Below, in pieces: positions 26,180-34,753 of a stretch of 64,000 bases of DNA (its first letter is position 1; each line of letters starts with the position of its first letter). Below the pieces are notes generated by a model. It was not told where the DNA came from, did no database searches, and saw only the letters and a program-made list of their open reading frames with translations. The stretch is from an uncultured Alphaproteobacteria bacterium (GTDB taxonomy: Bacteria > Pseudomonadota > Alphaproteobacteria > HIMB59 > GCA-002718135), in contig CACFXU010000004.1 in NCBI GenBank assembly GCA_902570155.1, forward strand, positions 59,944-123,943. The letters are read 5' to 3'. The translations under genes were made by a program, and so were the position numbers.

Positions 26180-27328
26180 ATGAAAAAAGTTAGTGATATT
26201 CATGCAATAAAAATTATTTTTTTTATAACTGCCTGTTATGTAGGTTTATGGGCTATTAGGATACCTACCATAAAGGATCAACTTCAAACTGATTATGTTG
26301 GTGTTGGATATATTATGTTATCATTTGCAATTGGATCAATCGTTGCAATGATTTTTGCAAATGCTCTTATTCTTAAAACTTCTACAAAATCTATTTTAAC
26401 ATGCACCTTAATTGCTGAAGGTTGTTTGTGGTTGCCAGTACCTTTCATTCAAGAGTTATGGCTTTTTATGGTTTTCTCATTTGTTTTTGGTATGAGTTAT
26501 GGTGCATTCGAAATAGCATGCAATGTTTATGCATCAAATTTAGAAGTTAGAGAAAAAAAATCAATGATGTCAGGGTTTCATGCATTTTGGAGTCTTGGAG
26601 TTTTATTTGGATCTCTAATTACAAGCTTTTTACTAGAGTGGAATTATTCTTTTATTTTTAATATACTTTTGTATGTCATCATTCTTCTTCCTTTGAGTTT
26701 GTATTTTGTACTTTGTTTAGAGTCACAAGTTGAAACAAAATCAGAAGACTCCAGTAAAAAAAATATATTTTTTATTTGGCCCTTACTTATTTTTTTATTA
26801 GCATTAATTGCAATGGCAAATGCTCTAACTGAAGGAAGTGTTGATGCATGGGGAGCTCTCTATATGAGAGATTTTATTCAAGTTGATGGCTTCTATATCG
26901 GCTTAGCAACTCTAAGTTTTAATATTTTTATGGTTATCGGAAGATTTAGTGGTGATTGGGTAAGAGATAAAATCGGAGTTTTTCTTTTGATTTTCTTTTT
27001 ATTTTTATCGACGATTATAAGTTTAATAATTTTATCTAATTTCAACAGTATTTATGCAGCTATTATTGGTTTTGCATTATTAGGTATCGGAGCATCTTCA
27101 ATTGTTCCTATCGCATATAGTTTAGCTGGAAAAATTGAGGGAATTGACAGTGGAGTAGGGATAACAATAATTTCAATTGCAGTTTACGGAACATTTATAG
27201 GGGCTCCAGCTTCATTAGGATTTATAGCAAACAACTATGGAATTAATAACATATTTGTTCCAATGTTAATAATTTTTATGATTTTAATAATTCCAGTAAG
27301 CTTTTATAGAAAAAAATTTTCAGTTTAA
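26180..27328 (+). CDS. Major facilitator superfamily transporter (YbjJ-like)
   Basis: This is a 382-residue protein with about twelve hydrophobic segments and a charged loop in the middle (CLESQVETKSEDSSKKN). The start YVGLWAIRIPTIKDQL, the SGFHAFWSLGVLFGS block and the EGSVDAWGALYMRDF block resemble the E. coli YbjJ subgroup of MFS, whose substrate is uncertain. No binding residues can be assigned. It is 9 nt after glyS, and its 3' end overlaps convergent ygfZ by 9 nt. Confidence 0.82.
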   Translation: MKKVSDIHAIKIIFFITACYVGLWAIRIPTIKDQLQTDYVGVGYIMLSFAIGSIVAMIFANALILKTSTKSILTCTLIAEGCLWLPVPFIQELWLFMVFSFVFGMSYGAFEIACNVYASNLEVREKKSMMSGFHAFWSLGVLFGSLITSFLLEWNYSFIFNILLYVIILLPLSLYFVLCLESQVETKSEDSSKKNIFFIWPLLIFLLALIAMANALTEGSVDAWGALYMRDFIQVDGFYIGLATLSFNIFMVIGRFSGDWVRDKIGVFLLIFFLFLSTIISLIILSNFNSIYAAIIGFALLGIGASSIVPIAYSLAGKIEGIDSGVGITIISIAVYGTFIGAPASLGFIANNYGINNIFVPMLIIFMILIIPVSFYRKKFSV

Positions 27329-28150
27329 AAAATCAAAAGATAATGAATCATTAATTACTAAATTTTGATTTTTATTTTTTATTTCATTAACAAAATTAAT
27401 GTTTAATGCTGCAAAAATATTTGAATTTGCTTTTGATACAACTGTACCTATTTTTTTATTATCAACTATCAACTCATCTCCCTCTAGCACATCTCCACTT
27501 TTAATTTTTAAAGCGTAAAGTTTTTTCTTGAGTAATCCACGGTATTTCATCCTTGCAGTAATTTCTTGACCCACATAGCATCCTTTATCCCAATCAATAG
27601 CATTTAAATTATCAAAATTATTTTCTAATAATAAAGATTTATTTTCTAAAATATCAAATGGTGAATAGGGTGTTGTATAATTAATTAAAATTTCATGATA
27701 TTCTGTTTCATTAATTTCTTTCAATCTATCATTTTCAATTAAAATTTTTTTATTTGTTATAAGTTTTTTACCTAAGTTGATATTTCTAGGATCATTTAAA
27801 TAAACATTATAATCACCTTCATAATCTATATTAAATAATGAATAAGAATGTAGATTATTAATTTCTTCAATTTCTATATCAGAGCGAAGTTTATAAATTT
27901 TTAATCGTCCTATTAAATTACTATAAAATTTATCATTAGTTTCAAAAATATAGTTTTCATTTATATTGAATATAAAAAAATCTGCTAAAAATTTTCCCTG
28001 AGGTGTTAATAGACATGAATAAATAATTGATCCATCGTTACATTTTTCAATGTCATTAGTAATTAGATTTTGAATAAATGATTTACTATCTTTTCCAGAA
28101 ATCTCAAAAAATCTTGAATTCAGATGATGAAAAAAGTATTTATCTTTCAT
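27320..28150 (-). CDS. ygfZ: Folate-binding Fe-S cluster repair protein YgfZ
   Basis: YgfZ is a GcvT-like tetrahydrofolate-binding protein needed for activity of some Fe-S enzymes such as MiaB. The 276-residue product carries the family motif DKGCYVGQEITARMKYRG near residue 190, plus the N-terminal FFEISGKDSKSFIQNLITNDI domain. Length is near the alphaproteobacterial norm. It runs towards the MFS gene and overlaps it by 9 nt. The Fe-S role fits the suf operon further right in the window. Confidence 0.93.
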   Translation of the reverse strand: MKDKYFFHHLNSRFFEISGKDSKSFIQNLITNDIEKCNDGSIIYSCLLTPQGKFLADFFIFNINENYIFETNDKFYSNLIGRLKIYKLRSDIEIEEINNLHSYSLFNIDYEGDYNVYLNDPRNINLGKKLITNKKILIENDRLKEINETEYHEILINYTTPYSPFDILENKSLLLENNFDNLNAIDWDKGCYVGQEITARMKYRGLLKKKLYALKIKSGDVLEGDELIVDNKKIGTVVSKANSNIFAALNINFVNEIKNKNQNLVINDSLSFDFLN

Positions 28151-28195
28151 AATTATCTAAATATATATTGAATATATTAAAAGTGTAATATTTCT

Positions 28196-29119
28196 GTGAA
28201 AATTCTTGTTATTTCATCAAATCTTATTGGAGATACAATTCTATCAACTGGAGTAATAAATTATTTTAGTAATAAATATCCTGAAACTAAATTTACATTT
28301 GTAATTGGTCCATCTGCTAAATCAATTTTCAAAAACTTTAAATCTGTAGAAAACATAATCACTGTTTCAAAAAAAAGATACAATATGCATTGGTTAGATA
28401 TAATTTCTAATTGTTATGGAAAGAAGTGGGATATAATTATTGATTTTAGAAGTTCATTGTTATCATATTTTTTAAAACATAAGCAAAAATTTATTTTTAA
28501 AAAAAAATCTAATCTAAACCATGTACAGCAATTATCTAATTACTTTAAATTTGATTGCTCAGATTTGTTCATTGAGACAAATACAGAAGAAGAAGAAATA
28601 GTTACAAAACATTTGTCTGATGAATTTAAATATTTTGTTATATTTCCAGGTGGAAATTGGAAACCAAAAATTTGGAGTATTAAAAATTATAATTCACTAT
28701 TAATCAAAATTTTATCTCAAAATAAAAATATTAAATTTATTTTAGTTGGTTCAAAGTCAGAAGAAGAAAATTATTTAAATGAAATAACAAAAAATATTGA
28801 TAGTAATAAGATAATTAATTTATTTGGTGCATCATTGACTCAAACTGCTGCTTATATGAAGAAATCAAAATTATTTATTGGAAATGATTCAGGATTATCA
28901 CATATGGCTTCAGCCACAAAATTAAAGTCTATAGTATTATTTGGCCCAACAAATGATATGATTTATGGTCCATTTATGCAAGATTCACAAGTTATAAGAA
29001 CAAATGAAAGCTATGACTATTTTAAAAGTTTAAATATTGATAAAACAAAGTCTTATATGGACTCTATAAGCGTAGAAAAGATTTATTCTACATTACAAAA
29101 AAATAATTATTGTGAATAA
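28196..29119 (+). CDS. Glycosyltransferase family 9 (heptosyltransferase-like)
   Basis: This is a 307-residue GT-B glycosyltransferase of the LPS heptosyltransferase family. It starts KILVISSNLIGDTILSTGVI, with FPGGNWKPKIWSIKNY in the donor-binding half and GNDSGLSHMASATKLKSIVLFGPT at the end. Such enzymes add heptose or other sugars to lipid A-core on the cytoplasmic face. The start is GTG at 28196 with the N-terminal beta strand beginning immediately. It overlaps pyrC by 8 nt. Donor sugar is not determinable. Confidence 0.88.
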   Translation: MKILVISSNLIGDTILSTGVINYFSNKYPETKFTFVIGPSAKSIFKNFKSVENIITVSKKRYNMHWLDIISNCYGKKWDIIIDFRSSLLSYFLKHKQKFIFKKKSNLNHVQQLSNYFKFDCSDLFIETNTEEEEIVTKHLSDEFKYFVIFPGGNWKPKIWSIKNYNSLLIKILSQNKNIKFILVGSKSEEENYLNEITKNIDSNKIINLFGASLTQTAAYMKKSKLFIGNDSGLSHMASATKLKSIVLFGPTNDMIYGPFMQDSQVIRTNESYDYFKSLNIDKTKSYMDSISVEKIYSTLQKNNYCE

Positions 29120-30146
29120 AAATATTGAAATAATTCAGCCTGATGATTGGCATGTACATTTTAGAGAAGGTGACATGTTAGAAATGGTTACTAATTTCTC
29201 CTCAAGAATAAATAATAGATGTGTGGCAATGCCAAATACAGAAATTCCCATAACAGATACTAATAAAGCTTCTGCTTATAAAGAGCTTTTAAATAAAGCA
29301 TCTAGTAATAATTTTGAACCACTTATACCTTGTTATTTAAATGAAAATTTAGATTTAGAAGATTTTAGAAAAGGTATGCAAAATAAAGTTTTCTTTGGGT
29401 CTAAACTTTATCCCTCAAATGCAACTACAAACTCAAGTCATGGAGTTAGTGATATTTCGAAAATCTTTAAATTTTTAGAAATTTTAGAAGAGGAAAAAAG
29501 TCCATTACTAATACACGGTGAAAAGGTAGCTGAAGATATAGATATTTTTGATAGAGAAAAATATTTTATAGATGATGAATTAAGCATTATTAGAAAAAAA
29601 TTTCCCCTTTTAAAAATTACTCTTGAGCATGTATCAACTTCATATGGAGTTAAATATGTGAAAGAAAATAAAAATATTGCAGGAACAATCACACCACACC
29701 ATATGCTTTTAACAAAAAAAGATGTATTTCATGATGACTTTATTAATCCCCATCATTTTTGTATGCCAGTTGTTAAAAACGAAACAGATTTAATAGAATT
29801 AAGAAAAGCAGCATGTCACAATAATTCTAAATTTTTTTTAGGTACTGATTCAGCTCCACATCCAATTCAAGAAAAAAAACCAGATATGTCATCTAAGCCA
29901 GGAATATTTTCCTCTCCTTGCTCACTAGAATTATATGCAGAAATTTTCGATCAAGAAAATGCAATTGATAAGTTAGAGATATTTTGTTCAATAAATGGCG
30001 CAAAACATTATAGTTTTCCAATTAATGATAAAAAAATTAAATTAGAAAAAGAGGAATGGATTATGACAGAATTATCTAGTTACAAAGATATTCAGGTTAA
30101 GAATTTTTATGCTAATAAAAAAATTAATTGGAAAGTAGTCCATTAA
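29112..30146 (+). CDS. pyrC: Dihydroorotase
   Basis: PyrC cyclises carbamoyl aspartate to dihydroorotate in pyrimidine synthesis. The 344-residue product is the class II (E. coli-type) enzyme: metal ligands in DDWHVHFREGDML, the carboxylated Lys region in KLYPSNATTNSSHGV, LLIHGE, LEHVST and the catalytic Asp in LGTDSAPH. Length is typical. The start is GTG, overlapping the GT9 gene by 8 nt. The ORF called for NDUFA12 begins inside its 3' end in the ORF track, but the better NDUFA12 start lies after it. Confidence 0.95.
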   Translation: MNKNIEIIQPDDWHVHFREGDMLEMVTNFSSRINNRCVAMPNTEIPITDTNKASAYKELLNKASSNNFEPLIPCYLNENLDLEDFRKGMQNKVFFGSKLYPSNATTNSSHGVSDISKIFKFLEILEEEKSPLLIHGEKVAEDIDIFDREKYFIDDELSIIRKKFPLLKITLEHVSTSYGVKYVKENKNIAGTITPHHMLLTKKDVFHDDFINPHHFCMPVVKNETDLIELRKAACHNNSKFFLGTDSAPHPIQEKKPDMSSKPGIFSSPCSLELYAEIFDQENAIDKLEIFCSINGAKHYSFPINDKKIKLEKEEWIMTELSSYKDIQVKNFYANKKINWKVVH

Positions 30147-30163
30147 TCTTTATAGAAATATTA

Positions 30164-30520
30164 ATGTCATTAGGAACAAAAATTTATACTTGGTTTAAGG
30201 GCAACTTAGTTGGTAGTGATGAATTAGGAAATAAATATTACTGCAGCTCTAAAGATTTTAAAAATTTGAAAGCAAAAAGATGGGTAATTTTTAATGGCGA
30301 AATAGAAGCCTCAAATATTCCACCGCATTGGCATGCCTGGCTTCACAAATCGATTGATAATCCTCCACTTGACTATTCGCATAAATATAAATGGCAAAAA
30401 AATCATAAACCAAATATGACTGGTACTAGTGATGCATATTTCCCATCATCTCATCCTCTTTCAAAAAATTATGACCCAGAAAAAAAAGAAGAAGAATATA
30501 AATCTTGGACTCCTAATTAG
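30164..30520 (+). CDS. Complex I accessory subunit NDUFA12-like
   Basis: This is a 118-residue protein with the NDUFA12 (17.2 kDa subunit) pattern: GNKYYCSSKDF, RWVIFNGEIEASNIPPHWHAWLHKSIDNPP and the C-terminal PNMTGTSDAYFP. In mitochondria it is an accessory subunit of NADH:ubiquinone oxidoreductase, and its bacterial homologues occur mainly in alphaproteobacteria. The ORF track starts 12 codons earlier, inside pyrC. I choose ATG 30164 (MSLGTKIYTWF), where the family usually starts. Its last 50 nt are overlapped by the next gene in another frame. Confidence 0.9.
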   Translation: MSLGTKIYTWFKGNLVGSDELGNKYYCSSKDFKNLKAKRWVIFNGEIEASNIPPHWHAWLHKSIDNPPLDYSHKYKWQKNHKPNMTGTSDAYFPSSHPLSKNYDPEKKEEEYKSWTPN

Positions 30521-30875
30521 AGTAACATTTTTTTTTCTCTTACCGTTAACTGTTTCTGCTGAGACTATTGAAAAAAAATATGCTTCTTTTAAGTTATTAA
30601 ACAAGACTACTAATAAAGTTTCTACTAAGGATATTTTGGTAAGTTCGAAAATATCATGGGAAACTTTAAATATTGAAGTTTTGTATTGCGGTAGCACTCC
30701 TCCAACTGAAATTCCTGAAGACTATGTTTTGATAGATGTATACGATACTATCAATAATGAAAATACTAATATTTATAAAGGCTGGATGATTTCTTCTTCC
30801 CCCGATGTTACTCCGTTAGAAAATCCTATTTATGATCTTTGGTTAGTTGATTGTAGTAACGATAAGACTTCTTGA
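30471..30875 (+). CDS. Secreted DUF2155 family protein
   Basis: This is a 134-residue protein starting MTQKKKKKNINLG with a signal peptide to about LPLTVSAE, then a small beta domain: KISWETLNIEVLYC, PPTEIPEDYVLIDVYD, and the hallmark GWMISSSPDVTPLENPIYDLWLVDC with two cysteines. This is the DUF2155 pattern of alphaproteobacteria; function unknown, likely periplasmic. Choosing ATG 30471 over the track's upstream ATG puts the signal peptide at the N-terminus. It overlaps NDUFA12 by 50 nt and convergent aat by 46 nt. Confidence 0.85.
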   Translation: MTQKKKKKNINLGLLIRVTFFFLLPLTVSAETIEKKYASFKLLNKTTNKVSTKDILVSSKISWETLNIEVLYCGSTPPTEIPEDYVLIDVYDTINNENTNIYKGWMISSSPDVTPLENPIYDLWLVDCSNDKTS

Positions 30876-31483
30876 AAATTATTAATTTTTTTAAAAAAAC
30901 TTTCAATTTCTAAACTTTCTTTTAGTTTATTTTCATAAATTTCAGTTTCTATCTCATACGCTCCAAACTGAACTAAATGAGGATTGAAAAACTGTGAATC
31001 TAAAATAGAAAAATTATTTTTTTTCAATATTGCCAATAAATAAAGTAGACAAAACTTACTTGTATTGGTCTTTAAACTAAACATGCTTTCACCAAAAAAA
31101 CATGAACCTATATGTAAACCGTATAAACCACCAATTAGATTATCATCTTCATAACATTCTACACTGTGACATTTACCTATTTTGTGTAATTCAATATATG
31201 TATCCAAAATAATTTGATTAATCCAAGTATCTTGATCTTTTCTTTTAATTTCTTTGCAAAACTCTATAACTTTTGCAAAATTTTGATCAATTTTAAAACT
31301 ATATTTTGTTTTTTTAAACTCACTAAAAAGTTTCTTTGGAAAATGAAAATTTGAAATTGGAATGATAAATCTTAATTTGGGTTTATAAAATTTTATTTCT
31401 TCAGAATACTTACTATCAGCCATTGGAAAGTAAGCTTTTTTATAAAATTCTATTAAGCTATTTAAATCAATTATTTTACTCAA
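30830..31483 (-). CDS. aat: Leucyl/phenylalanyl-tRNA--protein transferase
   Basis: Aat adds Leu or Phe to the N-terminus of proteins ending in Lys or Arg, marking them for ClpS/ClpAP. The 217-residue product has TWINQIILDTYIELHKIGKCHSVECY, GGLYGLHIGSCFFGESMFS and the closing LDSQFFNPHLVQFGA motif, all diagnostic. Size is normal. It overlaps accC by 8 nt upstream and DUF2155 by 46 nt at its 3' end. It is the last gene of the rne-M48-dcd-aroQ-accB-accC-aat run. Confidence 0.94.
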   Translation of the reverse strand: MSKIIDLNSLIEFYKKAYFPMADSKYSEEIKFYKPKLRFIIPISNFHFPKKLFSEFKKTKYSFKIDQNFAKVIEFCKEIKRKDQDTWINQIILDTYIELHKIGKCHSVECYEDDNLIGGLYGLHIGSCFFGESMFSLKTNTSKFCLLYLLAILKKNNFSILDSQFFNPHLVQFGAYEIETEIYENKLKESLEIESFFKKINNFQEVLSLLQSTNQRS

Positions 31484-32807
31484 TTAAATTTGACATAAAA
31501 TTAATGTTGTAACTTCCTCTTTTAAACTCATCAGTTTGAATAATTTTTTGATGTAGTTGAATATTAGTATTTATTCCCATAATAACATATTCTTCTAGCG
31601 CTCTATTCATTTTTTTTAGAGCTTCTGATCTTGTAGCACCGTAGGTAATTAGCTTACCAATCATACTATCATAGTGGGATGGAATTGAGTATCCATCATA
31701 AACAGCTGAGTCTACTCGAATACCTAGTCCTCCAGGTTGATGATACTGTGTTATCTTACCAGGTGAAGGTATAAAACTCTCTGGATGTTCGGCGTTAATT
31801 CGACATTCAATTGAGTTTCCTTTTAATTTTATATCTTCTTGTTTTATTGTAAGTTTTTCACCATTAGCGACAAGAATTTGCTCCTTCACTAGATCTATTC
31901 CAGTAACCATTTCTGTGACTGGGTGTTCAACTTGTAATCTTGTATTCATTTCCATAAAATAAAATTCATTATTTTCATATAAGAATTCTAATGTTCCAAC
32001 TCCTTCATATCCGATTTCTTTCATAGATTTTCTACAAAGTTCAGAAATTTTTTCTCTATTTTCATTTGTTAGAACTGAACTTGGACTTTCTTCAATAAGT
32101 TTTTGATGCTTCCTTTGAATTGAGCAATCTCTTTCTCCAAGAGTAACAACATTTCCAAATGAATCACAAAGAACTTGAATTTCAATATGTTTGGGAGATG
32201 TTAAAAATTTTTCTAAATAAACATTTTCATCATTAAATGATTTTTTTGCTTCAATTTTTGCTTCATTTATAGCTTTATTTAAATCATCTTCTTCTGTGAC
32301 AATTCTCATTCCTTTTCCACCACCACCACTCGCTGCTTTTACAATAATTGGGTATTTTACTTTTTTTATAAAATCTTCAATTTTATTTTTATCGCTTAAG
32401 TCATTTATACCTTTTACTGTTGGCACCCCAGTTTCATCCATTATTTTTTTTGCATCAATTTTGTTACCCATCATTTTGATGTGTTCCGATTTTGGCCCAA
32501 TAAATTTAATATTGTGTTCTTCAATAATTTCGGCAAACCTTTGATTTTCACTTAAAAAACCATATCCAGGATGAATTGCATCTACATCAGTTAATGTTGC
32601 AGCAGTTATAATTGCAGGTATGTTTAAATAACTAGATTGTGCAGAGGCTGGTCCGACACAAATACTTTCATCTGCCATTCTTACATGCATTGCATTTTCA
32701 TCAACATCAGAGTGAATTGCTACAGTTTTTATTCCTAATTCTCTGCAAGCTCTAAGAACACGTAAAGCAATTTCACCTCTATTAGCAATCAATATTTTTT
32801 TGAACAT
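31476..32807 (-). CDS. accC: Acetyl-CoA carboxylase, biotin carboxylase subunit
   Basis: AccC carboxylates biotin on AccB using ATP and bicarbonate, the first half-reaction of fatty acid synthesis. The 443-residue ATP-grasp protein begins KILIANRGEIALRVLRACRELGI, then GPKSEHIKMMGNKI, the glycine-rich loop KAASGGGGKGMRIV, EMNTRLQVEHPVTEMVTG and the end region with RALEEYVIMGINTN. Length is standard. It shares one base with the accB stop and overlaps aat. Confidence 0.97.
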   Translation of the reverse strand: MFKKILIANRGEIALRVLRACRELGIKTVAIHSDVDENAMHVRMADESICVGPASAQSSYLNIPAIITAATLTDVDAIHPGYGFLSENQRFAEIIEEHNIKFIGPKSEHIKMMGNKIDAKKIMDETGVPTVKGINDLSDKNKIEDFIKKVKYPIIVKAASGGGGKGMRIVTEEDDLNKAINEAKIEAKKSFNDENVYLEKFLTSPKHIEIQVLCDSFGNVVTLGERDCSIQRKHQKLIEESPSSVLTNENREKISELCRKSMKEIGYEGVGTLEFLYENNEFYFMEMNTRLQVEHPVTEMVTGIDLVKEQILVANGEKLTIKQEDIKLKGNSIECRINAEHPESFIPSPGKITQYHQPGGLGIRVDSAVYDGYSIPSHYDSMIGKLITYGATRSEALKKMNRALEEYVIMGINTNIQLHQKIIQTDEFKRGSYNINFMSNLIE

Positions 32808-33253
32808 TATTCAAAAATTATAAGAGTATCACCATATTCAACGGGCTGGCTATTCAATGTAACTATTTTTTTGATAATACCAGATCTAGGGGCTTTAATT
32901 TCATTAAAAGTTTTCATTGCTTCAATTAACAATAAAGTATCACCAGCTTTAACGTGTTGACCAACTTTAACATAAGGTTGCGAATTTGGATCAGCAGAAA
33001 GATAAGCAACTCCTACCATTGGAGATTTAACAATATTATCTTCATTTACAACTTCATTTGTATTTTTGACCTCTTTAATTTCAGTATTTTTTTGTATTTT
33101 TTGAACAGGAACATTGTTTTGGACAAATTCATTTGAGGTAATCTCAATTTCATAATCATTTTTTTTAATTTTTATTTTAGCAACACTATTAATTTTTGAT
33201 TCTTTAACAATTAACTTAATATTCTCTAAATCTGTTTTATCTATTTTAGTCAT
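32807..33253 (-). CDS. accB: Biotin carboxyl carrier protein of acetyl-CoA carboxylase
   Basis: AccB is a 148-residue carrier with a charged N-terminal region, a mobile linker and a C-terminal biotinyl domain. The biotinylation site is LIEAMKTFNEI (Lys in EAMK), preceded by SPMVGVAYLSADP and the thumb-like region VKVGQHVKAGD. It is coupled to accC by a one-base overlap and sits 2 nt after aroQ. Confidence 0.96.
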   Translation of the reverse strand: MTKIDKTDLENIKLIVKESKINSVAKIKIKKNDYEIEITSNEFVQNNVPVQKIQKNTEIKEVKNTNEVVNEDNIVKSPMVGVAYLSADPNSQPYVKVGQHVKAGDTLLLIEAMKTFNEIKAPRSGIIKKIVTLNSQPVEYGDTLIIFE

Positions 33254-33255
33254 AC

Positions 33256-33693
33256 TTATTTATAAATTAATTTGTATATTGCTTCAATTCCTAGAAGATA
33301 ACTATTTCCACCAAATCCACATATTAAACCATGCACTCCTTCGGAAGTAATACTTTTTTTTCTATACTCTTCTCTTGAATAAATATTTGAAAGATGAATT
33401 TCTATCTTGGGCTTATGTGTTGCTCTTAATGAATCTAGAATGGCTATTGATGAATGGGTAAAAGCTGCTGGATTAATAATTAGGCCATCAAATTTATCAT
33501 TTACTTCGTGAATTTTATCAATTATTTCGCCTTCATTGTTAGATTGGAAGAAAATAATTTCCAATTGCTTTTCTATACCTTTTTTTTCACAATCAGATTT
33601 AATCTTATCTAAACTGTCTTTGCCATAAATATCATCTTCTCTATTACCCAATAAATTTAGGTTAGGGCCATTAATAATTAATATTTTTTTCAT
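33256..33693 (-). CDS. aroQ: 3-dehydroquinate dehydratase, type II
   Basis: AroQ converts 3-dehydroquinate to 3-dehydroshikimate in the shikimate pathway. The 145-residue dodecameric-type enzyme shows NGPNLNLLGNRE at the N-terminus, the flexible-loop residues following it, QSNNEGEIID, NPAAFTHSSIAI and IEIHLSNIYSREEYRKKS. Length and motifs are typical. It is separated from dcd by 1 nt and from accB by 2 nt. Confidence 0.96.
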   Translation of the reverse strand: MKKILIINGPNLNLLGNREDDIYGKDSLDKIKSDCEKKGIEKQLEIIFFQSNNEGEIIDKIHEVNDKFDGLIINPAAFTHSSIAILDSLRATHKPKIEIHLSNIYSREEYRKKSITSEGVHGLICGFGGNSYLLGIEAIYKLIYK

Positions 33694-33694
33694 T

Positions 33695-34753
33695 CTATTT
33701 AAAATGTTTACTTAATTTTAAACCTTGATTTTGATAATTTGATTTAATATCTTTTCCGTATACAATAATACTTTTTTTATTCAACTTTTCATATTTAATT
33801 CTTGCTATAGTTTGACCATCTTCTAACAAAAAAGGTACTTCATTTGTTTTTACTTCCAAAACTGCATATGATCCATTAGGTAGGCCAAAACCTGGGTCAA
33901 AAAAACCTGCATAATGTGCTCTGAAATCTCCAATACCTGTATCATAAGGTATCATTTCACCAGCTAAATTGGATGGTATTAAGACCTTTTCTTTTGATCT
34001 CAAAATATAAAATTTGTTTTTTTCAATTACTAATTTTTTATTATTCTTTCTAATTATTTTCCAAAAATCATTTATGTTATGAGATTTAATTTTAGAAAAA
34101 TTTAGAACTGGAGTATGTTTTTTGGCCACATAAGCGACTATGTGTGATCCAGACAGATCAACAGATAACTTTAATCCATTATCAATTTTAATAACCTCTC
34201 TAGTTTGATTAGAAATTTTCTGTTTTTTATTAATGTTAATTAATTGCTTATCAGTCAAATAATTATGATTTTTATTTACTAGTCTTAATTGATTTAAAGA
34301 ATTATATTTCTTAAATGAAACATCAAATGATCTTGAAGTTATTTCTAAAAAAATTTCACCTTTATAATTTTTAGGAATTTTTTCATATTCTTCTGCATAA
34401 TCAACAAGTGATCTACAAAAAATATCTAATCTGCCAGTACTACTTTTTGGGTTGCAGTGACCAAATATATTATTCTTTAAATTAAGGCTTTCATTCAGTC
34501 TAACAATATAAGTCTTGTTTTTTCTAAATATAAATTCTCTACTTAGATTTATTTTTTTAATAGCTAAATGTTTTAATTTATCCCGAACTTTAGAATTATA
34601 GGATAAGAAGCTATACTTAATTTCATAGCATTCCTCACTTAATGACAAGTCTATGCTTGATGGTTGTATTTGATTATTTGTAATATTTTCAGCGTTTATA
34701 AAATTTTTATTAATTAAATTTATATAATCTTGATATACTAGAGATCCATTCAT
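33695..34753 (-). CDS. dcd: Two-lobed 2'-deoxycytidine 5'-triphosphate deaminase
   Basis: This is a 352-residue protein with two dUTPase/Dcd-like folds: an N-terminal lobe with IQPSSIDLSLSEECYEI and GHCNPKSSTGRLDIFCR, and a C-terminal lobe with YDTGIGDFRAHYAGFFDPGFG and the closing Lys/Tyr-rich tail. Single-domain Dcd proteins are about 190 residues. The double-length form is typical of alphaproteobacteria and is annotated as dCTP deaminase. It supplies dUTP for thymidylate synthesis. It shares one base with the upstream protease gene. Confidence 0.83.
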   Translation of the reverse strand: MNGSLVYQDYINLINKNFINAENITNNQIQPSSIDLSLSEECYEIKYSFLSYNSKVRDKLKHLAIKKINLSREFIFRKNKTYIVRLNESLNLKNNIFGHCNPKSSTGRLDIFCRSLVDYAEEYEKIPKNYKGEIFLEITSRSFDVSFKKYNSLNQLRLVNKNHNYLTDKQLININKKQKISNQTREVIKIDNGLKLSVDLSGSHIVAYVAKKHTPVLNFSKIKSHNINDFWKIIRKNNKKLVIEKNKFYILRSKEKVLIPSNLAGEMIPYDTGIGDFRAHYAGFFDPGFGLPNGSYAVLEVKTNEVPFLLEDGQTIARIKYEKLNKKSIIVYGKDIKSNYQNQGLKLSKHFK

